A DNA stretch of 55,838 bases from positions 1-55,838 of the forward strand of contig AFHY01000005.1 in NCBI GenBank assembly GCA_000213395.2. The letters run 5' to 3'. Below are positions 16,381-25,754 of this stretch, in pieces; the first letter of the stretch is position 1; each line of letters starts with the position of its first letter. The stretch comes from a gamma proteobacterium SCGC AAA007-O20 (GTDB taxonomy: Bacteria > Pseudomonadota > Gammaproteobacteria > PS1 > Pseudothioglobaceae). Position numbers and translations under genes: made by a program. The notes beneath the pieces are model-generated. The model was given only the letters and a program-made list of their open reading frames with translations. It was not told the origin of the DNA and made no database searches.

Positions 16381-17184
16381 TTATTTAGTATTATTATAAA
16401 TTACTGGAAACCAGTCTTCTCTTAAACGTTCACCATTTTTCTGATTAATATTGAGAAAATTAGGAGAAGTTCTTCCAGGACGCTGCCGATAGCGCACATC
16501 GTCACCAAGCAAGCGAAAAGAAAGTGTTCGACTTACTCCACCCACGGTATTGGCATTAGCACTATGTATTGTTTTAAAATTAAAAGCTACAACATCACCC
16601 GGCTCAGTCGCCCACTGCTTAATTTCAAAATTATCATTGTCAATATTTGGCATGTCCATGAATGCTTCATTATCTTCATAAAAGCTCTCGTTATTAGACC
16701 AGCTTGTTGGTCGAATTTCTTTTGTATAAGAATGACTTCCAGCCGCACACTTCAATGAAACACTTTGCTCTCTTGATTCAAGCGGCATCCAAAAACTTAC
16801 GGTTTGAAGACCTGCAACACAGTAATAAGGCATATCTTGATGCCAAGGTGTAGCAACACCAGAACTAGCCTCTTTATAAAAAAAATGATCATGGAAAAAC
16901 TGTATGGACTTAGATCCTGTCAAGTCCGCAGCAAAAGAACCTATAGGTGAATTTAAAACAAAATCTTTATACTCTGCAATGCGCTGCCAATTACAAAAAT
17001 CTTCCATGAACTGTCCTTGGTAGCTGTCCTGTTTATGAATCAAGGCACTTTCGCTAGGATTATTGATATGAAATTCTGCACCCCTTCTAAGAACTTCAAT
17101 CCAATCTTTAAAAACTCCTCGCAATACAACAACACCGTCATTATTAAAGTTTTTGATGTCAGTTCTAGTAATAGTCTCGTTCAT
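16381..17184 (-). CDS. PhyH-family Fe(II)/2-oxoglutarate dioxygenase
   Basis: A 267-aa phytanoyl-CoA-dioxygenase-type enzyme. The iron ligands are visible as HQD in TPWHQDMPYY near residue 120 and a distal His in KTIHSANANT near 208, followed by an Arg in RTLSFRLLGDD that would bind 2-oxoglutarate. Such enzymes hydroxylate small molecules (fatty acyls, ectoine, phosphonates, natural products). There is no ectoine or phosphonate operon here, so the substrate is unknown. Divergent from the YczE-like gene. Confidence 0.83.
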   Translation of the reverse strand: MNETITRTDIKNFNNDGVVVLRGVFKDWIEVLRRGAEFHINNPSESALIHKQDSYQGQFMEDFCNWQRIAEYKDFVLNSPIGSFAADLTGSKSIQFFHDHFFYKEASSGVATPWHQDMPYYCVAGLQTVSFWMPLESREQSVSLKCAAGSHSYTKEIRPTSWSNNESFYEDNEAFMDMPNIDNDNFEIKQWATEPGDVVAFNFKTIHSANANTVGGVSRTLSFRLLGDDVRYRQRPGRTSPNFLNINQKNGERLREDWFPVIYNNTK

Positions 17185-17350
17185 GTTCTCTGATTAAATA
17201 ATTTAACAATAAAAGATCGTTTTTTTACTAAGCATATGATAATCAGTAAAGCTTGAAATTGAGAGGATAAATACAATAATTTATACACAGTTATAGAATA
17301 ATCTTAAACAACTGTATTATTACTATAATTTTTAGCTTCGTTAATTGACA

Positions 17351-18018
17351 ATGAAACTTTTTTCTCATACCTTATCCATTAAAAAAATTCCTAAAGTTAC
17401 TTGGAGTTCAGAGGACGCTTTCAATCTAAAGCCTAAACCACTGACCTTAATATTTTTAGTGTTTGGATTGTTTTTGTTTGGCCTAGGAGAAAGCCTTCTT
17501 ATAACTAGTGGTGCTGGGGTTGGCCCCTACACTGTTCTTGCACAGGGCATATCAAACCTCACAGGCTGGTCAATTGGCCTGTCAACTTTCGTTATTAGCA
17601 TTTTTGTACTATTAATGTGGATTCCGCTTAAACAAAAACCTGGGATGGGCACCATCCTCAACGCCTTTATTATAGCGTTAACGATTGAATTCTCTGTTTA
17701 TTATTTGCCTTATCCAGAGACTTACCCGATGCAGATTTTACAAGTTGTAGTTGGCGTCCTTATTATTGGAATTGGTAGCGGATTTTATCTCATAGCAAAC
17801 CTAGGCGCTGGACCTAGAGATGGACTAATGATTGGTTTACAAAAAAGACCAACTTACCTATTTATTCAATTCGTACAATCATTGAAGTCAGTGTTGTAAT
17901 TGTAGGTTGGCTATTGGGAGGAGTTGTAGGACTGGGAACAGCCATCTTTGCCTTTGGTATAGGACCATCTGTTGCACTTGGGCTTTCTATGGTTGGCAAA
18001 GCCTCAAAAAAAACTTAA
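17351..18018 (+). pseudogene. YczE/YitT-like membrane protein with a -1 frameshift
   Basis: The first frame (ORF to 17899) encodes about five hydrophobic helices with the family-typical GAGVGPYTVLAQGIS and GAGPRDGLMIGLQ. It then loses similarity and stops. In the next frame the family sequence resumes exactly: TNLPIYSIRTIIEVSVV, then GWLLGGVVGLGTAIFAFGIGP, ending at 18018. The switch falls at the A6 run at 17841-17846, where one more A would restore a single frame of about 223 aa. This is either a homopolymer sequencing/amplification error or a real frameshift. The true start is probably the ATG at 17351, not the TTG at 17345. Function in the family is unclear (possible transporter). Confidence 0.8.
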
Positions 18019-18041
18019 TTCAGATTAAACGCTCTAAATAA

Positions 18042-19289
18042 TTATGTTACAAAACTTCTTTGATTGAACTGCTCTGACTGCCATTCATCGGTTTGCATTA
18101 TTTGCCTTAAACAAATCACCGCATCCCATACATCCACATAGCGCATATAGAGCGGTGAGATGCCAAAACGTAAAATATTAGGCTCACGAAAATCACCAAC
18201 AACACCATGTGATATGAGAGTCTGCATAATGGAAAAGCCGTTGTTGTGTGCGAAAGAAACTTGACTGCCGCGTTGATCTGCATTTCTGGGTGAAAATAAC
18301 TCAAAGCCAAATGTAGCACATTCTTGTTGCATTAATCGAATCATCATTTCAGAGAGTTGAATACTTTTGTCACGAACCACTTTCATCGACACATCTTCAA
18401 AGATTGCCAGACTACTTTCAATTGCTTTATAGGCAATGATAGGTGGTGTGCCACAAATATACTTTCCAATATCATTTGCGGGCTGGTAATCGGCTGCAAA
18501 TTCAAAAGGTTGAATGTGGCCCATCCAACCTGTTAATGGCTGTGATACTTTTTCAATAAGTGAGTTGTGTACATACAAAAACCCAGGAGCACCAGGTCCC
18601 CCGTTTAAGTGCTTGTAAGTACAACCAACTGCAAAATCTACACCACAATTGTGCAGATCCAACGGCATAACGCCGACACTATGACTTATATCCCAAATCA
18701 CAAGAGCACCTTTTTCATGTGCAACACTTGTAATTCTTTTAATATCACTAATTCTTCCAGTCTTATAGTTAACGTGTGAAAGCATAACAACAGCTGTTGA
18801 GGCATCGATATATTTGTCAATTTCGTAATCGCTTTCTTCGATCAAGTACCTTTCATAACTTTCTCCAAGCATTTTGTTGACGCTTTCTAAAATGTAGAGG
18901 TCAGAAGGAAAATTTCCAGCTTCACTGAGAATATTCCTACGATTCTTACTCAATAACAACGCAGAAGTAAGAACTTTAAATAGATTTACTGAAGTGCTAT
19001 CTACAACAACTACTTCACCTGATTTAGCGCCAATTAGCGTGGCAATTTTGTTGCCAAGCACTCGCGGCATGTTAATCCAATTTTCTTTATTCCAGCTGCT
19101 AATCAAGCCATCGCCCCACTCTTTCTGAATCATTGTCTCCAGAGTATTAATGGTTCGTTTTGGTAGCGGACCTAGAGAATTCCCATCAAAATATATCAAA
19201 TCTTGTGGCAAAGTGAATTCATCTCGAACTTCAGCGAGAGGGTCTATTTGATCGAGGCGTGTGAAGTCTTCACGAGTGAGCTTATTCAT
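18042..19289 (-). CDS. kynU: Kynureninase
   Basis: A 415-aa PLP enzyme of the aminotransferase class V fold that splits kynurenine (or 3-hydroxykynurenine) into anthranilate (or 3-hydroxyanthranilate) and alanine. Seen: the start region YFDGNSLGPLPKRT, DISHSVGVMPLDLHNCG near residue 207, and the PLP lysine motif CTYKHLNGGPGAPGF near 235. Length fits. It is the second gene of a pair with the omega-amidase (nine-base gap). No tryptophan 2,3-dioxygenase or kynurenine formamidase is in the window, so the source of kynurenine is unknown. Confidence 0.92.
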   Translation of the reverse strand: MNKLTREDFTRLDQIDPLAEVRDEFTLPQDLIYFDGNSLGPLPKRTINTLETMIQKEWGDGLISSWNKENWINMPRVLGNKIATLIGAKSGEVVVVDSTSVNLFKVLTSALLLSKNRRNILSEAGNFPSDLYILESVNKMLGESYERYLIEESDYEIDKYIDASTAVVMLSHVNYKTGRISDIKRITSVAHEKGALVIWDISHSVGVMPLDLHNCGVDFAVGCTYKHLNGGPGAPGFLYVHNSLIEKVSQPLTGWMGHIQPFEFAADYQPANDIGKYICGTPPIIAYKAIESSLAIFEDVSMKVVRDKSIQLSEMMIRLMQQECATFGFELFSPRNADQRGSQVSFAHNNGFSIMQTLISHGVVGDFREPNILRFGISPLYMRYVDVWDAVICLRQIMQTDEWQSEQFNQRSFVT

Positions 19290-19298
19290 TATGAGTAG

Positions 19299-20066
19299 CT
19301 AAATAAAACGAATGTCTTCTAAAAACGGAAAATCTTTCCGAGTTTTTGAGACCATCGAAGTGTCAATATCGCAACTGGCATACTCCGTTTTCTTATCGGT
19401 TTGTAACAACACTTCACCTAAAGGATTAATTACCATTGAAGAACCGTTGTACTTTAAGCCAACACCGTCATTACCAATACGATTAACACCGATAATGAAG
19501 CATTGGTTCTCGATTGCCCTAGCTATTAACAAATTTTGCCAATGCATTTCGCGTGTATGTGGCCAGTTAGCAATAACAAAGATTACCTCAACCTCATCAG
19601 CAATTTGACGAAAAATTTCAGGAAAACGTAAGTCGTAACAAATAAACACAGAACAAGCTACTCCGTCTAATTCAAATTTAATAGTTTCATTACCAGAAGC
19701 AAAGTACTTACCTTCATTGGCATAATTGAAAGGATGTAATTTTGAGTATTTCGCTACCTCATTTCCATGACTATCAAACACAAGAGCAATGTTATGAGCT
19801 TTTTCGTTAGGTTGCTTTTCACTGGCACCAGCAACTATATTAATCAAGTTATTTAATGCAAATTGTTGTAGAGCATGATGAGTTTTACAATTCGGCAGTT
19901 CAGCATACTTACCTACATCAGCTATAAAACCAGTATTAAAGACTTCAGGAAGAACAACTACATCGCAACCGTCTGCCTTAGCTTGAAGAACAAATTTTTC
20001 CGCCCGCCCAAGATTCTTTTCAATATCTTGCCAAGCAATATTTAAAGAGATTGTAGCAACTTTCAT
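19299..20066 (-). CDS. Nitrilase-superfamily amidohydrolase, omega-amidase-like
   Basis: A protein of about 255 aa in the carbon-nitrogen hydrolase superfamily. The catalytic triad is visible: Glu in VLPEVFNTGF, Lys in KYSKLHPFNY and Cys in FICYDLRFPE. The order and spacing match omega-amidase (YafV/NIT2 type), which removes the amide from 2-oxoglutaramate or 2-oxosuccinamate. I prefer the ATG at 20066 (MKVATISLN), the usual family start, over the track start at 20105 with its 13-residue leader. It is upstream of kynU in the same direction, and the pair may salvage products of amino-acid transamination. Confidence 0.85.
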   Translation of the reverse strand: MKVATISLNIAWQDIEKNLGRAEKFVLQAKADGCDVVVLPEVFNTGFIADVGKYAELPNCKTHHALQQFALNNLINIVAGASEKQPNEKAHNIALVFDSHGNEVAKYSKLHPFNYANEGKYFASGNETIKFELDGVACSVFICYDLRFPEIFRQIADEVEVIFVIANWPHTREMHWQNLLIARAIENQCFIIGVNRIGNDGVGLKYNGSSMVINPLGEVLLQTDKKTEYASCDIDTSMVSKTRKDFPFLEDIRFI

Positions 20067-20159
20067 CTGGTCGATTAATAAATGGTTTATTGAATTATAA
20101 TCCAATTAAAAAGCATTCAAAGATGATTAAACAACACATAAAAGCGATAAAATTACAAG

Positions 20160-20606
20160 ATGGATAAAATAGTCGTTCAAACAGAGGATTTCGATTTAAC
20201 AACAGAAGTCACCCATACACGCAACAACAACCCTCAGGTTGGTGCCATTGTAAGCTTTATTGGTACCGTTAGAGATCTGCACTCTGGCTCCATTAGTAGT
20301 ATGACACTTGAACATTATCCAGAGATGACTGAAAAATCACTTAAATCAATTGTCATAGAGGCTAGAGAGCGCTGGGATCTGCAAAACGTTACCATTATTC
20401 ACCGTATTGGAAAACTAAAAGTTAATGATCAAATTGTTCTAGTTGTGACAACAAGTAAACATCGTCAAGCAGCTTTTGAATCATGCTATTTTATTATGGA
20501 TTATTTAAAAACGGATGCGCCTTTTTGGAAAAAAGAATCAACAAAGCAAAAAGAGGAATGGGTGGAATCACGAAAAAGTGACGATGAACAAAAAAAACGC
20601 TGGTAG
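20160..20606 (+). CDS. moaE: Molybdopterin synthase catalytic subunit
   Basis: A 148-aa large subunit of MPT synthase, which with MoaD inserts the dithiolene sulfurs into cyclic pyranopterin monophosphate. Seen: GAIVSFIGTVRD near residue 28, HRIGKLKVND near 82, KHRQAAFESC near 102 and the catalytic-site APFWKKES near 122. It is separated from the rest of the moa genes by the opposed mobA gene. Its end runs into the mobA end, and a terminator hairpin lies over the two stop codons. Confidence 0.95.
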   Translation: MDKIVVQTEDFDLTTEVTHTRNNNPQVGAIVSFIGTVRDLHSGSISSMTLEHYPEMTEKSLKSIVIEARERWDLQNVTIIHRIGKLKVNDQIVLVVTTSKHRQAAFESCYFIMDYLKTDAPFWKKESTKQKEEWVESRKSDDEQKKRW

Positions 20607-20610
20607 CGTT
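20590..20610 (-). terminator. mobA terminator, inside the end of moaE
   Basis: On the minus strand AACGCT-ACC-AGCGTT forms a six-base-pair stem with a three-base loop, followed by eight T residues. The + strand hairpin lies over the moaE stop, and the mobA stop is three bases away, so the coding DNA of moaE doubles as the T tract for mobA. Confidence 0.7.
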
Positions 20611-21187
20611 AAAGATTAAAGTCTTCAGGTCGATTTAGATTAGTTAAAACTTCCAAATGATTCGAAACATCTATTCTTTCTATACTTTGTTGACGATACC
20701 AAAGAGCCATCTTACGACCGCCCTCTCCTAAAAACTCTTCTAAACTCTTTTCTAGTTTAGTTTGCATTAGCGCAAATGTTGCATGCATTATCGAGCCATC
20801 ATGGGCAACACAAATATCTACATTCGATACCTCCATCTTCTCGATCAGAGAATCGATTAATGCTGCGTCAATCAAAGGACTATCGCAAGGAAGTACCAAA
20901 AGATAAGGCGTTGAACATACTTTCAGTGCTTTAGAGATCCCGGCTAAAGGCCCTTGATAACCTTCTAAATCATCGCTAATTACTTTACCGAAATTATCAT
21001 ATTCTTCAAAATTTCGGTTTGCACTAATAAGAATTTGGCTAACTTTGGGTTTGGTAATATTTATAACATGAGATATTAATGGGAGTTCACGAAATACAAT
21101 AAGCCCCTTATCCTCACCATTCATTCTTGACGCTTGACCGCCTGCTAAAATAACTGCTGTAATCTCATTTTTGGAAATTTTTTTCAC
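20609..21187 (-). CDS. mobA: Molybdenum cofactor guanylyltransferase
   Basis: A 192-aa nucleotidyltransferase that joins GMP to Mo-molybdopterin to give the bis-MGD cofactor. The nucleotide-binding AVILAGGQASRMNGEDKGL is at residue 11, and the metal-binding PCDSPLI near residue 100. Size is usual. It is transcribed against moaE and divergently from moeA. Bis-MGD would serve enzymes such as nitrate or DMSO-type reductases encoded elsewhere. Confidence 0.93.
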   Translation of the reverse strand: MKKISKNEITAVILAGGQASRMNGEDKGLIVFRELPLISHVINITKPKVSQILISANRNFEEYDNFGKVISDDLEGYQGPLAGISKALKVCSTPYLLVLPCDSPLIDAALIDSLIEKMEVSNVDICVAHDGSIMHATFALMQTKLEKSLEEFLGEGGRKMALWYRQQSIERIDVSNHLEVLTNLNRPEDFNL

Positions 21188-21242
21188 TTAAAGACCGTTC
21201 ATTTTTCAAGTTAATTATAAGTAGAAAATTTACTTGCAATTG

Positions 21243-21248
21243 TATAAT
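21243..21248 (+). promoter_or_regulatory. Putative -10 box for moeA operon
   Basis: A perfect TATAAT lies only 12 bases before the annotated ATG at 21260. If used, transcription starts about five bases before the start codon, so the mRNA would be nearly leaderless, or translation starts at the in-frame ATG at 21281. The -35 region is poor. Confidence 0.35.
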
Positions 21249-21259
21249 ACATAGATTGA

Positions 21260-22543
21260 ATGCTAAAACCATTAAACCTAATGAATAATCAAGTAGTTAA
21301 CTGTGACTCACCTGTTTTTAATCAGTCCTTACTGAGTGCTGAAGAAGCCTTGGAATTTTTGCTTGATGCCTCTACTGCTCCAGAGAAAAAAGAATCGGTG
21401 TCACTCGATAATTCACTGGGTAGGATTTTAGCTTCTGATATTCACTCCAAAATAAACGTTCCAGGCTTTGACAACAGCGCTATGGATGGCTATGCAATTG
21501 CGCTTAATGATAATCAATTATTACAGAAAAATCTTAGTTTTGATATTGTTGATAGAATTCCTGCAGGCTCGATAGGCAATGAATTGAACAAAGGTTGTGC
21601 TGCAAGAATCTTTACCGGAGCACCAATCCCAAAAGGGGCTAATACTGTTATTATGCAGGAAGAGTGTGAAGTTTCAGAGGAAGGAACTCAGATTACTATT
21701 GCAAGAGTTATTAAACTTAATGAAAATATTCGACCAACTGGAAACGATATTGTTGAAGATGATGTTATTCTTAGCTCTGGAAAACAAATTCAGCCACAGG
21801 ATATTTCTTTAGCTGCCTCAGTAGGTGTTGGAGAACTCATAGTTTATAAAAAAATCAAAGTTGGAGTATTTTTTACTGGTGACGAATTAGTTGAGCCAGG
21901 CACTCCTCTGTCTTCGGGAAAAATATACAATTCCAATCGCTATGCTCTTGTTGCTCTTCTTGGACAAGTTGGCTGTGAAGTTATTAATTTGGGCAATATT
22001 GAAGATAAATTTAGTGCGACTTGTGACGCCCTAGAAACTTTAGAAAGTCAGTGCGATTTGATTATGACAACAGGTGGTGTCTCTGTTGGAGAAGAAGATC
22101 ACGTTAAGCCAGCTGTAGAAAGCCTTGGAGAGCTAAATCTTTGGAAAATTCGTATGAAGCCAGGCAAACCCTTGGCCTATGGAAAAGTAAAACAAACTCC
22201 CTTCATTGGATTGCCTGGTAACCCTGTTTCCAGCTTCGTAACCTTTTGCATATTTGCTTTACCATTCATAAAAAAAATGCAGGGTAACAATAACTATCAA
22301 TCTAAAATAATAAAAGTGAAAGCAGATTTTGAATGCAAACGTGCCAAACCAAGACTTGAGTATGCTCGTGCACGTATCGATTACTCAGAAAGCACACCGG
22401 TTGCCACCCTATATCCTAAGCAAGGCTCCGATGTCATGAGTTCTATTGTTTGGGCTGATGGCCTAGTTGAAATTCCAGAAAACAAAACTTTTGAATCAGG
22501 TGAGCTGCTCAATTACTATTCTTTAAGTGAACTAACACGATGA
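21260..22543 (+). CDS. moeA: Molybdopterin molybdenumtransferase
   Basis: A 427-aa enzyme that inserts molybdate into adenylylated molybdopterin. Seen: N-terminal domain with [12 protein letters not shown] near residue 70 and [16 protein letters not shown] near 115, a MogA-like domain with [12 protein letters not shown] near 275 and [11 protein letters not shown] near 317, and a C-terminal beta domain. Full length. The start could be the ATG at 21281 (MNNQVV), as no ribosome-binding site precedes 21260. Its stop overlaps the moaC start (ATGA), making the first link of a tightly coupled operon. Confidence 0.93.
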   Translation: MLKPLNLMNNQVVNCDSPVFNQSLLSAEEALEFLLDASTAPEKKESVSLDNSLGRILASDIHSKINVPGFDNSAMDGYAIALNDNQLLQKNLSFDIVDRIPAGSIGNELNKGCAARIFTGAPIPKGANTVIMQEECEVSEEGTQITIARVIKLNENIRPTGNDIVEDDVILSSGKQIQPQDISLAASVGVGELIVYKKIKVGVFFTGDELVEPGTPLSSGKIYNSNRYALVALLGQVGCEVINLGNIEDKFSATCDALETLESQCDLIMTTGGVSVGEEDHVKPAVESLGELNLWKIRMKPGKPLAYGKVKQTPFIGLPGNPVSSFVTFCIFALPFIKKMQGNNNYQSKIIKVKADFECKRAKPRLEYARARIDYSESTPVATLYPKQGSDVMSSIVWADGLVEIPENKTFESGELLNYYSLSELTR

Positions 22544-23019
22544 GTAAATTAACCCACATTAACGAAAATGGTGACGCTCAAATGGTCGATGTTTCGGATA
22601 AAAATAATACTGCTCGTGAAGCTAAAGCTGGTGCAGTCGTCCTGATGAAAGCAGAAACACTGAAATTGATTGTTTCTGGTTCTCACAAAAAAGGAGATGT
22701 ACTTGCTGTAGCAAGAGTCGCTGGTATTCAGGCTGCAAAAAAATGTTGGGAGCTAATTCCACTTTGTCACCCTCTGATGCTCTCCAAAGTTAGTATTGAA
22801 CTAACTCCTAACCAAGAAAAATCCTGTATTGAAATTATAGCTACTGCGAAACTTAATGGTAAAACAGGAGTTGAAATGGAAGCATTAACTGCAGCTAGCA
22901 TTGCAGCTCTAACCATTTATGATATGTGCAAAGCAGTTGATCGATTTATGCGGATAGATAACGTTCAATTATTAGAAAAGAAAGGTGGTAAGTCGGGCCA
23001 TTGGAAACTACAATCATGA
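22540..23019 (+). CDS. moaC: Cyclic pyranopterin monophosphate synthase
   Basis: A 159-aa enzyme for the second half of the first step of molybdopterin synthesis, working on the MoaA product. Diagnostic segments are [13 protein letters not shown] near residue 68, [24 protein letters not shown] near 108 and GGKSGHW at the C-terminus. Length is typical. It sits between moeA and moaA with four-base overlaps on both sides. Confidence 0.96.
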   Translation: MSKLTHINENGDAQMVDVSDKNNTAREAKAGAVVLMKAETLKLIVSGSHKKGDVLAVARVAGIQAAKKCWELIPLCHPLMLSKVSIELTPNQEKSCIEIIATAKLNGKTGVEMEALTAASIAALTIYDMCKAVDRFMRIDNVQLLEKKGGKSGHWKLQS

Positions 23020-24011
23020 ATCAAATAATTGACCCCTTTAACCGTCATATTACTTATTTACGAGTCTCCGTAACGGATCATTGTAACTATCGTTGTCATT
23101 ACTGTCGTGACGAAGATCATCAAACACACACTACACGATCTGAAGTCCTTTCTTTTGAAGAAATTGTCAAAATTGTCGGCCTATTTGTCGAACTAGGGGT
23201 AACAAAAGTTCGACTCACGGGTGGCGAACCTTTACTCCGTAAAGATATTCTTGACTTGACAAGAATGTTAGGAGATATTCCAGGTTTGACTGACATACCT
23301 CTTTCAACCAATGCTCACCTGCTACCATCATTGGCTGGAAAATTAAAAAGTCATGGTATTAATAGGGCCAACATTTCAATTGACTCTCTTATTCCTGAAC
23401 GTTTTAAAGAAATTACTCGAGATGGTGACTTAGCAAGAGTTATTAAAGGCATCGATGCAGCAATTGACGCTGGAATGAGTCCAATCAAACTTAATATGGT
23501 AGTCATGAAAGGTGTCAATGATGATGAAATTGAATCAATGATTGATTTTGCAATTGGTCGAGGAATAGATATTCGTTTCATAGAAACCATGCCTATAGGA
23601 GTTGCTGGGATTGAAGCTCTTGACCGACACTATAGTGAACAAGAAATCCTTGAAAGAGTTTATAAAAAGTATGGTAACAAACTTATTGTCAAGAACCCTA
23701 AACAAACAGACGGTCCTGCAAAAGCTATGCTAATTGAAGGAACAAATACAAGTATTGCAACAATTTCGGCAGTTTCTAATCATTTTTGTGGTAGCTGTAA
23801 TCGCGTTAGATTGACAGCCAAAGGTGACTTAATTCTCTGTCTTGGGCAGAAAGATTCTGTCTCTCTTCGTGATGCTGTTCGCTCAAAAATGAATGACGTA
23901 GAAATCAAGAATTTAATCATAAATGCCATCACAAAAAAACCAGAGAAGCATTTTTTTAGCTCTGATATTAATAATATCAGCAACCGACAAATGGTGGAGA
24001 TTGGTGGATGA
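23016..24011 (+). CDS. moaA: GTP 3',8-cyclase (radical SAM)
   Basis: A radical SAM enzyme of about 331 aa that converts GTP to 3',8-cyclo-7,8-dihydro-GTP. The N-terminal cluster ligands are in CNYRCHYC, the C-terminal [4Fe-4S] ligands in [18 protein letters not shown], and the last residues are the essential Gly-Gly. I chose the ATG at 23016, which overlaps the moaC TGA (ATGA), over the TTG at 23001 of the track. The stop overlaps moaD in the same way. Confidence 0.95.
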   Translation: MNQIIDPFNRHITYLRVSVTDHCNYRCHYCRDEDHQTHTTRSEVLSFEEIVKIVGLFVELGVTKVRLTGGEPLLRKDILDLTRMLGDIPGLTDIPLSTNAHLLPSLAGKLKSHGINRANISIDSLIPERFKEITRDGDLARVIKGIDAAIDAGMSPIKLNMVVMKGVNDDEIESMIDFAIGRGIDIRFIETMPIGVAGIEALDRHYSEQEILERVYKKYGNKLIVKNPKQTDGPAKAMLIEGTNTSIATISAVSNHFCGSCNRVRLTAKGDLILCLGQKDSVSLRDAVRSKMNDVEIKNLIINAITKKPEKHFFSSDINNISNRQMVEIGG

Positions 24012-24244
24012 AAATTCTCTACTTTGCTTCACTAAAAGAAAATTTGAATACTGCTCATGACGAAATCAATGTTGTATCGCCAGTATCCATTTCATCGATT
24101 AAAAAACAACTGATTGAGAAATATGGGGCACAATACTTTCCTGAAAATATCATGTGTGCAGTCAATCATGAAATGGCCAATGAAAGTACTAAAGTTTGTG
24201 AAAGCGATGAGGTTGCATTTTTTCCACCTGTGACTGGAGGTTAA
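24008..24244 (+). CDS. moaD: Molybdopterin synthase sulfur carrier subunit
   Basis: A 78-aa ubiquitin-like protein ending in the Gly-Gly (PPVTGG) that is thiocarboxylated by MoeB and donates sulfur to MoaE. The ATG overlaps the moaA stop. Size and C-terminus are decisive. A MoeB gene is not in the window. Confidence 0.94.
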   Translation: MKILYFASLKENLNTAHDEINVVSPVSISSIKKQLIEKYGAQYFPENIMCAVNHEMANESTKVCESDEVAFFPPVTGG

Positions 24245-24252
24245 AGGGTTAT

Positions 24253-24783
24253 ATGAGCCAAAATACTATCAAAATTGGATTCCTTACTATTTCAGATAGG
24301 GCTTCTCGTGGTGTTTATGAAGATATCAGTGGTCCTGCTATGCAAGAGTGGATTTCAAAGGCAGTAACAAGCCCATATGAGGTGGTTTCAAGAATTATTG
24401 AAGATGAGCAGCCTGTTATCGAAAAAACCCTTATAGAAATGAGTGACACCCTTGGATGCAATCTTATCTTGACCACAGGTGGCACCGGCCCAACTACTAG
24501 AGATGTAACGCCTGAAGCGACAGAATCTGTTTGTGAGAGGATCTTTGACGGTTTTGCTGAACAGATGAGAATAGTATCACTTCGCACTGTACCAACTGCT
24601 ATCCTATCTCGTCAAATTGCTGGCACTAGAGGAAACAGCTTAATAATTAATCTACCAGGTAAGCCGGTTGCAATCGCTGTATGCTTAGGAGCGGTCTTTT
24701 TAGCTGTACCAAAATGTCTCGAACTTCTTGATAACTCTTTATTAATAATTGATAAGGCTTTTGTTTCTCAGGTATTTGAGTAA
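24253..24783 (+). CDS. mog: Molybdopterin adenylyltransferase (MoaB/Mog family)
   Basis: A 176-aa protein that activates molybdopterin with AMP before MoeA inserts the metal. Seen: LTISDRASRGVYEDISGP near residue 12, TTGGTGPTTRDVTPEAT near 77 and NLPGKPVAIAVCL near 137. The length and C-terminal extension fit Mog more than MoaB. It lies eight bases after moaD and closes the operon. Confidence 0.9.
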   Translation: MSQNTIKIGFLTISDRASRGVYEDISGPAMQEWISKAVTSPYEVVSRIIEDEQPVIEKTLIEMSDTLGCNLILTTGGTGPTTRDVTPEATESVCERIFDGFAEQMRIVSLRTVPTAILSRQIAGTRGNSLIINLPGKPVAIAVCLGAVFLAVPKCLELLDNSLLIIDKAFVSQVFE

Positions 24784-24798
24784 CCTTATTATTTCGCT

Positions 24799-25488
24799 AT
24801 GCATAATTTAAGAGACTCAGCTCTGGATTTAATGCGAGGTATAGCAATCATTATGATGATTGCATTTCACTTTATTTATGACCTCAATTCATTTGGCTTT
24901 ACTGAAGTCCCTTTATTTACTCATTGGGCTGGAATAACATGGCGTTGTTTAATTGTTTTTCTTTTCTTGAGTGCTGTTGGAATAAGTTTAGTTATTGCTC
25001 ATAGTAAGCAACTTAACCTTAGAAAATTTCTTAAGCGTTTAATTTATTTAGGCATTGCAGCTCTATTGGTTTCTGCTGGAACTTTTGTAATGTTTCCTAA
25101 TGGGTGGGTCTATTTTGGAATTCTTCATTTAATTTGGATTTCATCTTTAATAGCAATAGCCTTTATAAACCTACCAAAAACTTCACTCCTCATTGCTGTA
25201 TTAATTCTAATTGGCTCAATCTTTGATCAACCAAATTTAGGCATTATTTCAAATATTTTTGAGCCATACTTGCCACTTAGGAGTGTCGATTATTACCCCC
25301 TATTTCCATGGCTATCCTTTGTCTTTATAGGCATTTATCTAGGACATCACCCTTTTTATCAAATGGCATTTACATTTCGATTGCATTGGTTAGAAGTAAT
25401 GGGTAGACATGCTTTAATTATTTATTTAACGCACCAAGTAGTATTATTTGGATTAGTAAGTTTTGTCTATTACTTACTTAATTCATAG
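24799..25488 (+). CDS. DUF1624 membrane protein, heparan-glucosaminide acetyltransferase-like
   Basis: A 229-aa integral membrane protein with about seven helices. The N-terminal ALDLMRGIAIIMMIAFHFIYDLN matches the DUF1624/HGSNAT type of acyltransferase-like proteins, with the conserved His in the first helix region. The C-terminal FPWLSFVFIGIYLG and GRHALIIYLTHQ are typical too. It may acylate a cell-envelope sugar; the substrate is unknown. It follows mog by 15 bases and may be read through from the moa operon, but a link with Moco is not implied. Confidence 0.78.
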   Translation: MHNLRDSALDLMRGIAIIMMIAFHFIYDLNSFGFTEVPLFTHWAGITWRCLIVFLFLSAVGISLVIAHSKQLNLRKFLKRLIYLGIAALLVSAGTFVMFPNGWVYFGILHLIWISSLIAIAFINLPKTSLLIAVLILIGSIFDQPNLGIISNIFEPYLPLRSVDYYPLFPWLSFVFIGIYLGHHPFYQMAFTFRLHWLEVMGRHALIIYLTHQVVLFGLVSFVYYLLNS

Positions 25489-25498
25489 TTTGATGAGT

Positions 25499-25750
25499 TT
25501 ATCTTGGCTGAAACAGTAAGGCCTTGATGGTTTGATAATTGGTCGCAATATTACGTAAGTTTTCTTCACCTAACTCGACACTAATAACACCTTGTTCGAT
25601 GTCTTTTACTTGTTCAGAATACATTTTTTTGAGTGTATTTGATGTGGCCAAAACCTCATAAACCGTAGGAGTTAGTTTATCTTTCCAATCTTCTGGCAAA
25701 GTATGAGGATATTTTGAATCAAATTCTATTAATTTATCGTCTTTATCCAC
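25499..25750 (-). CDS. Small hypothetical protein at the end of the cbb operon
   Basis: An 83-aa acidic, probably helical soluble protein that I do not recognise. It begins with GTG four bases after the cbbO stop (TAG), so it is almost certainly cotranscribed with cbbQ and cbbO. There are no Cys, no signal and no membrane segment. The tight position suggests a role with the CbbQO RuBisCO activase or only co-expression. Convergent with the DUF1624 gene. Confidence 0.7.
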   Translation of the reverse strand: MDKDDKLIEFDSKYPHTLPEDWKDKLTPTVYEVLATSNTLKKMYSEQVKDIEQGVISVELGEENLRNIATNYQTIKALLFQPR

Positions 25751-25754
25751 AAAA

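Noticed and set aside
16381-17184. PhyH protein as ectoine hydroxylase EctD
   Set aside because: No ectABC genes are near and I see only the general PhyH ligands, not a convincing EctD signature.
23001-23015. TTG start of moaA in the ORF track
   Set aside because: The ATG at 23016 overlaps the moaC stop as in the other genes of this operon and matches the usual MoaA start.
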